Source: Thermoplasmata archaeon (GTDB taxonomy: Archaea; Thermoplasmatota; Thermoplasmata; Lutacidiplasmatales; UBA184). From it: a DNA stretch of 38,477 nt. The position numbers and the translations under genes were made by a program. The notes under the pieces are model-generated. The model saw only the letters and a program-made list of their open reading frames with translations. It searched no databases and was not told where the DNA came from. Shown here one piece after another: positions 32,526 through 38,477 of the stretch; position 1 is the stretch's first letter, and every line of letters begins with the position of its first letter. Location of the stretch: assembly GCA_021819135.1 (NCBI GenBank), contig JAKASE010000021.1, forward strand, positions 1-38,477, read 5' to 3'.

Positions 32526-33078
32526 TTACCTCGGCGCCGCCGAGGAGTTCATCCCGGGTCGCGGAACCTACGAGAACCGGGGACGGATCTTCGCCTCAGT
32601 GCTCGGCACCGCCGTGGTCGATCCGCGGGACCGAACGGTCCGGGTCGACGCGAAGAACGCGGTCCCCGAGCTTGAGGAGGGGGACCTCGTCTACGGACGG
32701 ATCGATGAGATCAAGCCCGCGATGGCGATCCTCACGGTCCTGACGACCTCGACCGGTCGACGGGGGGTCCCCGGCGCCCCGGAGGGGACCATCCACATCT
32801 CGAAGGCCCGTGAGGGGTACACCGAGTCGTTCTCGGGCGAGTTCGCGGTCGGCGATGTCGTGCTGGCCCGCGTCCTCCAGGTGAAGCCGTCGATCAAGCT
32901 CTCGACCGCCGCCGCGACCCTGGGGGTGCTGGCGGCGCGATGCCAGGTCTGCCACGCCCTCCTCACCGCAGGGCCGAAGGACCTCGTCTGCCCGCGCTGC
33001 GGCAACCGGGAGCGGCGCAAGCTCGCGAGCGGGGCCCGCCCGGGCGGACCGTCCACGCATGCTCCCGACTCCGACTGA
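32485..33078 (+). CDS. csl4: Exosome RNA-binding subunit Csl4
   Basis: Csl4 is part of the cap of the archaeal RNA exosome and helps recruit substrates and DnaG. The 197-residue protein has the N-terminal domain (VLPGDYLGAAEEFIPG, typical of Csl4), a central S1/OB domain (about 65-145, GDLVYGRIDEIKPAMA), and a C-terminal zinc ribbon with Cys153, Cys156, Cys169 and Cys172. The start is ATG 32485 inside the end of the methyltransferase gene, and it overlaps glyA by 20 nt. Confidence 0.93.
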   Translation: MSAPELPRLVLPGDYLGAAEEFIPGRGTYENRGRIFASVLGTAVVDPRDRTVRVDAKNAVPELEEGDLVYGRIDEIKPAMAILTVLTTSTGRRGVPGAPEGTIHISKAREGYTESFSGEFAVGDVVLARVLQVKPSIKLSTAAATLGVLAARCQVCHALLTAGPKDLVCPRCGNRERRKLASGARPGGPSTHAPDSD

Positions 33079-34291
33079 CGAAGAGCGGCGGCTCGCCGCG
33101 CTCGTCCGGGCGCACGACCGCTGGCGCGGACGCGAGGTCTTCAACCTCCTGCCGAGCGAGAACGCGGTCTCGCCCACCGCCCGTCGCTACCTCGCGAGCG
33201 ATCTCGCCGGTCGCTACACCCTGCCGGTCCCGACCGAGATGGAGGGGGAGACCCTCGACAACAGCTACACCGGGACCCGGTACACCGACCAGATCGAATC
33301 GCTCGCGAACGCGTCGGCCGCGCGGCTCTTCCACGCCCGGTTCGCCACGACCCGGCCCCTCTCCGGACACATCGCGGCCCTCTCGGCCCTCGCGCCGCTC
33401 CTCCCCCGCGGGAGCCGGATCCTGGCGATCCCTCCGAGCGAGGGCGGATACGACGGGTACGCCCCGGGGTTCGTGCCGTCGCTCCTCGACTACACCGTCC
33501 GGCCGCTCCCCGCGAACGGGCCGGGCCACCGGGTCGAGGCGGCCCAGGCCGTGGAGACGATCCGGCGGGAGCGCCCGAACGCGGTCGTGCTGGGGCAGAG
33601 CTTCTTCCTGTTCCCCTACCCGCTCCGGGAGATCGCGGAGGCGGCGCACGCGGTCGACGCGCTCGTCCTCTACGACGGCTCCCACGTGCTCGGGCTGATT
33701 GCCGGCGGGGAGTTCCAGGACCCCCTGCGGGAGGGGGCCGACGTCCTCTTCGGCAGCACCCACAAGTCGTTCCCCGGCCCCCAGGGCGGGCTCCTCGTCA
33801 CGGACCGGGAGGACCTGTTCGACGCGCTCGACCCCGCCCTGGTCTGGCGGGTCTTCGACAACGCGCACTGGAACCGGATCGCGGGCCTGGCCCAGACGCT
33901 GCTCGAGCTCGAGCGGTGCGGGAAGGAGTACGCCTCCACGGTGGTGGCGAACTCCCAGGCCCTCGGGCGGGCGCTCTCCGATCGCGGACTGCCGCTGATC
34001 GCCGAGGCCGAAGGGTTCAGCCGCTCGCACCAGCTGCACCTCGACCGCCCCCGGCTTCGCGCAGAGACCGGTCTCGGGGGCGGGGCGTTCGCGCGGCGCC
34101 TGGAGCGCCAGCGGCTCCTCATCGACCTGGTCGGCCGCATCGGCACGGCCGAGGCGACCCGTCTCGGCCTGACGCCGGCCGATATGCCCCGCCTCGCCGA
34201 CCTGATCGTCCGGGGCGGCGTCGAGGGCGCGCGGGTCGGGTCGGAAGTGCTCGCCTGGCGGAAGCAGTTCCGAAGCCTTCGGTTCGCCTAG
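33059..34291 (+). CDS. glyA: Serine hydroxymethyltransferase (archaeal type)
   Basis: This PLP enzyme interconverts serine and glycine with transfer of a one-carbon unit to a pterin carrier. The 410-residue protein shows NLLPSENAVSPTAR, YDGSHVLGLI (Asp206 and His209 near PLP) and the PLP-binding lysine Lys236 in FGSTHKSFPGPQGG. The archaeal form lacks some inserts of bacterial GlyA; the carrier (folate or methanopterin type) cannot be told from the sequence. The start ATG 33059 overlaps csl4. A perfect 10-bp inverted repeat begins at the stop codon's last base. Confidence 0.9.
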   Translation: MLPTPTDEERRLAALVRAHDRWRGREVFNLLPSENAVSPTARRYLASDLAGRYTLPVPTEMEGETLDNSYTGTRYTDQIESLANASAARLFHARFATTRPLSGHIAALSALAPLLPRGSRILAIPPSEGGYDGYAPGFVPSLLDYTVRPLPANGPGHRVEAAQAVETIRRERPNAVVLGQSFFLFPYPLREIAEAAHAVDALVLYDGSHVLGLIAGGEFQDPLREGADVLFGSTHKSFPGPQGGLLVTDREDLFDALDPALVWRVFDNAHWNRIAGLAQTLLELERCGKEYASTVVANSQALGRALSDRGLPLIAEAEGFSRSHQLHLDRPRLRAETGLGGGAFARRLERQRLLIDLVGRIGTAEATRLGLTPADMPRLADLIVRGGVEGARVGSEVLAWRKQFRSLRFA

Positions 34292-34330
34292 AGCGGCCCG
34301 GGCACGGTCCGGTACCCCCACGGGCCGCTC
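34291..34330 (+). terminator. Perfect inverted repeat at the glyA stop codon
   Basis: GAGCGGCCCG (34291-34300) and CGGGCCGCTC (34321-34330) are exact reverse complements separated by 20 nt. The position right at the end of glyA suggests a 3'-end or processing structure. It lacks a T tract, so a regulatory site for the next gene is also possible. Confidence 0.35.
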
Positions 34331-34412
34331 CCGAACTCCCCGATCGCGGACGACCCCGAGCCCGGGGCCGCCACCGATGGGCTCATGGCCGAGGGAGGTC
34401 CACGGACCGGCC

Positions 34413-35000
34413 GTGTCCCGTCCCGTCGCCCTCACCGGCACGCCCGGCACCGGCAAGAGCGCCGTCGCCCGGGCCCTGGCCGGCCGGTTCCGCGCCGTCG
34501 AGGTCGGGGAGCTCGCCCGGGAGCTTCGTTGCGCCCGAAGGACCGGCCGGGGATGGACCGTCGACCTGACGACCCTCCGGGACCGGTTCCGTCCGTGGGC
34601 CCGGACGGCCGGTGGCGTCCTGGTGGTCGGCCACCTCGCGCACCTGTTGCCGATCCGGGACGTGGTCGTCCTCCGCTGCCACCCCGTCGAGCTGGAGCGC
34701 CGGCTCTCCCGCGCCCACCGTGGGACGCCGGCCTCCCGTCGGGAGAACGCGATGGCGGAAGCGCTCGACCTCGTGCTGGTGGAGGCCGTCGGGCCGGGCC
34801 GACGGGTCTGGGAGATCGACACGACCGGCCGGCCGGTCGACCAGGTATCGCGGTCGGTGGCGCGGCGTCTCTCCGACCGGGGGCCTTCGCGGTACGGAAA
34901 GATCGACTGGCTCGGAGACCCCCGGGTGACCGACGGTCTTTTGGGTCGGCCGTCGTACCGGTCCCCCCGATGGTCCTCGAGGGCTACCGCGACCGCGTGA
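34413..35000 (+). CDS. AK6/Fap7-like adenylate kinase (ribosome-associated NTPase family)
   Basis: A 195-residue P-loop protein: LTGTPGTGKSAVARAL, then VEVGELARELRCARR, VDLTTLRDRF, and the LID-like CHPVELERRLSRAHRGTP followed by RENAMAEALD. These match the adenylate kinase 6/Fap7 family, whose members act in small-subunit ribosome maturation and have AMP kinase activity. GTG 34413 is preferred because GAGGGAGGT precedes it and it begins right at the conserved fold; ATG 34377 would add 12 non-conserved residues without a ribosome site. The end overlaps the next gene by 31 nt. Confidence 0.85.
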   Translation: MSRPVALTGTPGTGKSAVARALAGRFRAVEVGELARELRCARRTGRGWTVDLTTLRDRFRPWARTAGGVLVVGHLAHLLPIRDVVVLRCHPVELERRLSRAHRGTPASRRENAMAEALDLVLVEAVGPGRRVWEIDTTGRPVDQVSRSVARRLSDRGPSRYGKIDWLGDPRVTDGLLGRPSYRSPRWSSRATATA

Positions 35001-35632
35001 GGCCGTACCTGGAGCGGATCTCGCGACCGTGGCTGGGGTGGAGCCCGGGACGGATCAGCGGGCTCGCCTTCGGGCTCACGGTCGCGGCGGCGTTCGTGGC
35101 CGCGCTGGTCCGGTGGACCACCCCCTATCTCTTCCTCCCGGTGGCGGCACTGATCGTCCTCGGCGGGACCTTCGATGTGATCGACGGCGAGGTCGCGCGG
35201 CGCACCGCGCGCGCCTCGGTCCGGGGCGACTTCCTCGACCATGTCCTCGACCGCTATGCCGACACGATCCTCGTGATCGGGATCGCGGTCTCGGGGTTCG
35301 CGAACCCGGTCCTCGCCTTCCTCGCGCTGGCGAGCCTGCTCCTCACGAGCTACATGGGCACGCAGGCCCAGGCCGTCGGGCAGGGACGCCTCTACGCCGG
35401 GCTCCTCTCGCGGGCGGACCGGCTCGTCGTCCTCGCCCTCGCCACGTTCCTCGAGTTCGACTGGTCGCTCCCGTGGCCGTGGGCGCCGGGCGCCCCGTGG
35501 GCGCACTTCTCGCTCGGGGGTCTCTCCTTCACCGTGATCGACGTGGCATTCGTCTACTTCGTCATCGCCGGCCAGTGGACCGCGTTCGCCCGGGCGCGTC
35601 GGGTCTATCGCGCGATCCCGCCGTCGCCCTAG
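34970..35632 (+). CDS. CDP-alcohol phosphatidyltransferase (archaetidylinositol phosphate synthase-like)
   Basis: This is an integral membrane enzyme of phospholipid headgroup synthesis. The 220-residue protein has the complete family signature D-x2-DG-x2-AR-x8-G-x3-D-x3-D from Asp69 to Asp94, and about six hydrophobic helices. By size and motif it resembles archaetidylinositol phosphate synthases, which join CDP-archaeol and inositol phosphate; the alcohol substrate cannot be read from the sequence. ATG 34970 lies inside the end of the kinase gene. Its 3' end overlaps the convergent priL gene by 71 nt. Confidence 0.88.
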   Translation: MVLEGYRDRVRPYLERISRPWLGWSPGRISGLAFGLTVAAAFVAALVRWTTPYLFLPVAALIVLGGTFDVIDGEVARRTARASVRGDFLDHVLDRYADTILVIGIAVSGFANPVLAFLALASLLLTSYMGTQAQAVGQGRLYAGLLSRADRLVVLALATFLEFDWSLPWPWAPGAPWAHFSLGGLSFTVIDVAFVYFVIAGQWTAFARARRVYRAIPPSP

Positions 35633-36752
35633 GGTCCTCCGCCCCGCTCTCCTCCCCCCGATCGATCACCGTTCCGCCGCGGAGCCGGTAGTACTGGAGC
35701 GGGTGGCGCAGGTACGGCTCGAAGCACCGCGGATCGCGGTCCCGGTCGCGGGGCTCGGCGGCCGACGGGTCCCCGTCCCGGAAGCAGAGACCGTGGCTCC
35801 GCAGCGTGTGGCACTCGGGCGGCTCGTAGCCCCGCCCCCCGTCCCGGTGCGTGATGTGCTCGACCTGGTAGCGGGTGATCGACTCGTCGAAGTCGGGAGC
35901 CCCCCGGTAGGCGTCGACGATCGTCTCCTCGTCGGCGCCGACCCGGTGAAGATAGGCCGCCAGCGCGAACCGTCCCGCATGGGAGAGGTTCTCCCCCTGC
36001 TGGAGGATCCGCTGCATCTTCCGCATGCAGGGCGGGAAACGGTCGGGCTGGATCGGCCCGGCGAGGCCTCCGGGCCGGGCGACGGGCAGGGGCATCCGGA
36101 CGGCGAGCTCCTCGAAGAGCTCCCGCTCCTGTTCCCGGACCCTCCGGACGACGTCCTCCGCGAGGGGGACCGGGACCGACAGGCGGAGGCGGACCGCCTC
36201 CTGCAACAGACGGGCCGCCCGGACGAGCTCGACACGGACCGCGCCGTGGACGACCTCCTGGCGGGCGAGGCGGAACTCGGCCTCGCGGATCGGGGTCGCG
36301 AGCCGCAGGTAATCGACGAGCGAGAAGGCGCCGACCGCGTCGGTGGGCGTGAGCGGGTAGCCCAGACGACGGGCGACCTCGCCGAGCTCCTCGGTCGGCA
36401 CGGCCGCGAGGCGGCCGTAGCTGCGCTTGGCCTCGGAGACGGCCCAGCGGCGCAAGGTGGCCGGCGCCGGCGCGGCCGACAGGACGATCCGCGCGAAGAG
36501 GAAGGAGAGGTACCGGACCGTGGGATCCGCCCGCGCGAGCTCGTCGAGGTCCCGCAGGCCGCGGGGATCGTCGGCCGCGGCCCGGATGCGCGTGCGTCCG
36601 AGGGTCCGCGCCGTCCCGAACGCGGGCTCCTCGAGGAGGGCCCGGACGGAGACCGATTCGGCTCCCAGCAGGGACTCCGCCCCGGGCAGGAACGGGTACT
36701 CTGCGAAGAGCGACCGCTCGTCTATAGGAGCCGAGGCACGATGAACTGCCAT
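35562..36752 (-). CDS. priL: DNA primase large subunit PriL
   Basis: PriL partners PriS in the archaeal/eukaryal primase and carries a 4Fe-4S cluster needed for primer initiation. The 396-residue protein has an N-terminal helical domain (1-225) and a C-terminal domain with four candidate ligands: Cys242 in FPPCMRKM, Cys314 in ECHTLRSHGLC, Cys323 and Cys343 (CFEPYLRHPLQYY). The ~38 residues after GGTV are low-complexity and extend past the conserved fold; that tail is the part antisense to the phosphatidyltransferase gene. The start ATG 36752 overlaps the site-2 protease gene by 31 nt. Confidence 0.92.
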   Translation of the reverse strand: MAVHRASAPIDERSLFAEYPFLPGAESLLGAESVSVRALLEEPAFGTARTLGRTRIRAAADDPRGLRDLDELARADPTVRYLSFLFARIVLSAAPAPATLRRWAVSEAKRSYGRLAAVPTEELGEVARRLGYPLTPTDAVGAFSLVDYLRLATPIREAEFRLARQEVVHGAVRVELVRAARLLQEAVRLRLSVPVPLAEDVVRRVREQERELFEELAVRMPLPVARPGGLAGPIQPDRFPPCMRKMQRILQQGENLSHAGRFALAAYLHRVGADEETIVDAYRGAPDFDESITRYQVEHITHRDGGRGYEPPECHTLRSHGLCFRDGDPSAAEPRDRDRDPRCFEPYLRHPLQYYRLRGGTVIDRGEESGAEDPRATAGSRDRPDAPGRTRSTGRR

Positions 36753-38059
36753 AGGAGCAGGAGCAGGACCAGGACCGACGAGACCGCGGCGGCGCGTCCG
36801 CCGAACTCGTCGAGGTGCGCCGCGGTCCAGCCTCGTTTCACGCGGGCCGCGAGCGACGCGGCGAAGTCGCGGAAGAGGAGGCCGCCGTCGAGCGGGAAGA
36901 GCGGCAGCGCGTTCGACAGGCCGAGCAGGAGGTTCATCCAGGCGAGCCAGTAGAGGAGGTTCGCGCCGATCCAGAACGCGGAGGGACTGACGTGCGCCAT
37001 GACGCCGGTGAGATGGAAATAGCTGGCCGGGGTCCCCGAGACCGGCTCGATGCCCGCGAGCGGAAGGACCAGCCAGTCGAGGGTGCCGGTGACCGGGCCC
37101 GCATCGCTTCCGGGAGGCCAGATGAGGATCCCCCGGATCTCCGAGGGCGTGAGCGCGTACACCGCCACCCCGAGGAAGCCGCGGCTCGAGTTGTTCGGGT
37201 TCGTCGCGAGCACCACCGAGGTTGTGACGCTATGGCCGAGGGACGCGGAGTAGTAGGTCACCGTCACGGTCTCGTGGGGGGTCGAGTTCGCGAGGGCGGC
37301 ATCGAAGAGGTTCGTGGTGGGCGTCGGGGCGGTCCCGATGGCCGTGATGATGTCTCCCGCGGCGAGGCTCACGTTCGCGGCCGGGGTGCCCGACTCGACG
37401 TAGGCGATGCCGACCCCGTTCGCGTTCGGCGCCACCGACGAGGCGATCAGGCCCGAGAGGGCGACGAAGAAGACGACGGTCAGCGCGAAGTTCGCGAGCA
37501 CGCCGGCCGCTGCCACCCGATCCCTCCGGCGACGGGAGGCGGCCTGCATCTCGGCATCGTCCTGCTCGACGAACGCGCCGATCGGTATGACGAACCACAG
37601 GATCCCGAGGCTCTTCACGCCGATCTTCTGGGACCGGGCGATCACCCCGTGCATCAGCTCGTGGAGGACGATGCCTACCACGAGCGCCACGATGCCGTAC
37701 CCGAGCGGGATGATGGGATTGATCCCCGGGAGGCCGAGCGCCTCCTGGGGGGTCGGGGCCTGGGAGGGAGAGAGCCGGAGCGAAGTGATCGCCCCGAGGA
37801 TCAGGAGCGCGACGATGACCGCCATCGCGATCGCCGCGAGGGTCACGCCGAGGTCCCCGATCACCGACCAGAACCGGGAGAACCGCCCCCAGCGGTCGAG
37901 CAGGGACCGGCCGCGCTGTGTCTTGGTCATGAGCGCCGGTCCGAAGAGCGAGAGGCTTCGCTCCGGGCCGATCCTACCGGCCCGGTACAGGAGGTAGAGG
38001 ATCAGCCCGTAGAGCCCGATCAGGGCGATCGCGATCTCGTAACCGAAGTACGGGTCCAC
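36722..38059 (-). CDS. Site-2 protease family (M50) intramembrane metalloprotease with PDZ domain
   Basis: A 445-residue membrane protein that cleaves substrates within the bilayer. The zinc site is HELMH (His133, Glu134, His137) and the third ligand lies in FPLDGGLLF (Asp391). Several transmembrane helices surround these, and a PDZ-like domain sits between them (about 205-300, with GIAYVESGTPAANVSLAAGD). It starts at GTG 38057-38059 with a TATA element upstream. It is the first gene of a two-gene unit with priL (31-nt overlap). The substrate is unknown; S2P homologues often release membrane-bound regulators. Confidence 0.9.
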   Translation of the reverse strand: MDPYFGYEIAIALIGLYGLILYLLYRAGRIGPERSLSLFGPALMTKTQRGRSLLDRWGRFSRFWSVIGDLGVTLAAIAMAVIVALLILGAITSLRLSPSQAPTPQEALGLPGINPIIPLGYGIVALVVGIVLHELMHGVIARSQKIGVKSLGILWFVIPIGAFVEQDDAEMQAASRRRRDRVAAAGVLANFALTVVFFVALSGLIASSVAPNANGVGIAYVESGTPAANVSLAAGDIITAIGTAPTPTTNLFDAALANSTPHETVTVTYYSASLGHSVTTSVVLATNPNNSSRGFLGVAVYALTPSEIRGILIWPPGSDAGPVTGTLDWLVLPLAGIEPVSGTPASYFHLTGVMAHVSPSAFWIGANLLYWLAWMNLLLGLSNALPLFPLDGGLLFRDFAASLAARVKRGWTAAHLDEFGGRAAAVSSVLVLLLLLWQFIVPRLL

Positions 38060-38087
38060 AGCAAGCCCCGAATCTCACGCGCGGTCG

Positions 38088-38097
38088 AGGTTATAGG
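38088..38097 (-). promoter_or_regulatory. TATA element of the site-2 protease/priL unit
   Basis: The minus strand reads ACCTATAACC, centred about 34 nt from the GTG at 38059, predicting a leader of roughly 8-10 nt. Confidence 0.5.
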
Positions 38098-38406
38098 TTC
38101 TGCCGGAGCGGAGGCGCTCCCTTCACCGGAAGAGACCCCGGAGGGGCACGCTCCCCACCGGCAGCTCGCGACCGCCGCCCTCCCCAGTCCCCGCGGGGGC
38201 CCTCGCCTGGCGGGTGGGTCCGTCCCGGTACGGTCGGTCGCCCGGCGAAGAGCCGCCGAGCCGGTCGAGGCGGGTACCGTGATCCCTGAACCGGGCCCGA
38301 GAAGGTATGGGCGGCCCCGGCGGCGTCCTCCGAAAGCCGATCGAGGGCGAGGGCTTTAACTGAAAGTGATAGAAGGCCTCATATGTGATGGCACGGTGGC
38401 AACGAT
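38098..38406. other. Gene-free flank between the divergent site-2 protease and right-edge genes
   Basis: No coding region with family features is seen; both strands give arginine/proline-rich translations. The stretch is GC-rich up to about 38350. It then becomes AT-richer (GGCTTTAACTGAAAGTGATAG) just before the right-edge gene. A CATATGTG element near 38380 could be that gene's TATA-like signal. The change in composition may mark the boundary of an inserted element. Confidence 0.4.
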
Positions 38407-38477
38407 GTGGACGAACTCCTCCTGCGACCCGCCGAGGCGGCGCGAAAGCTCGGGGTCCACGTCAAGACCCTGCAACG
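38407..38477 (+). CDS. N terminus of a MerR-like HTH protein, possibly an IS607-type resolvase (cut by right edge)
   Basis: GTG 38407 opens a frame running to the edge: LLLRPAEAARKLGVHVKTLQR. This is the first helix-turn-helix of MerR/excisionase-type proteins and closely resembles the start of IS607-family TnpA serine recombinases. The frame is closed just upstream (TGA 38386-38388), so the GTG is the earliest possible start. A CATATGTG element lies about 25 nt before it. Only 23 complete codons are visible; an ordinary MerR-like regulator is an alternative. Confidence 0.55.
   Translation, partial: MDELLLRPAEAARKLGVHVKTLQ

Noticed and set aside
32963-35506. 847-codon minus-strand frame across csl4, glyA, kinase and phosphatidyltransferase genes
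   Set aside because: It covers four conserved plus-strand genes and has no recognisable domain.

Overview
This is a GC-rich archaeal chromosome segment. The archaeal signals are a TFB-type transcription factor, the large primase subunit PriL, the exosome subunit Csl4, archaeal-type S2, PheS, PheT and SRP54, an ATP-dependent DNA ligase, TATA-box promoters often about 25 nt from GTG or ATG starts, and a tRNA-Leu with a bulge-helix-bulge type intron. Repeats of the FTESGLPSGTSW type in a secreted protein and a sedolisin (S53) peptidase suggest a Thermoplasmata-like, possibly acid-adapted lineage. That placement is inference.

Layout. Bases 1-15121 are almost entirely minus strand. Read right to left they hold a GltD-like flavoprotein, a membrane-anchored S53 peptidase, pheS-pheT, methylmalonyl-CoA mutase and epimerase, enolase, ribosomal protein S2, a TrmB-like regulator, TFB, and a RecB/Cas4-like nuclease. 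From 15257 to 17534 there is a plus-strand cluster of srp54, a DUF1616-like membrane protein and peptidyl-tRNA hydrolase 2. Bases 17683-28213 hold a dipeptide/oligopeptide-type ABC transporter: a very large substrate-binding protein on the minus strand, then divergently two permeases and two ATPases. A 754-bp gene-free region separates the binding protein from the permeases. Bases 28231-35632 are plus strand: a small membrane protein, ribulose-phosphate 3-epimerase, DNA ligase, a PRC-barrel protein, intron-containing tRNA-Leu(UAA), a METTL5-like methyltransferase, Csl4, serine hydroxymethyltransferase, an AK6/Fap7-like kinase and a CDP-alcohol phosphatidyltransferase. PriL and a site-2 protease follow on the minus strand. 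The window ends in the first codons of a MerR-like helix-turn-helix gene that could belong to an IS607-type element.

Most genes are housekeeping: transcription initiation, translation, protein targeting, replication and repair, RNA decay, one-carbon and propionate metabolism, lipid synthesis. The unusual part is the uptake system. Its binding protein has an ~830-residue ligand domain, six tandem ~80-residue beta-type repeats, a C-terminal membrane anchor and a proline-rich tail. Both permeases have enlarged, cysteine-containing extracytoplasmic loops, and one ATPase carries two large helical insertions between its nucleotide-binding motifs. The S53 peptidase has a similar anchor and proline-rich tail, so the two may act together in surface peptide scavenging (inference).

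No CRISPR array, rRNA gene or complete mobile element was found.
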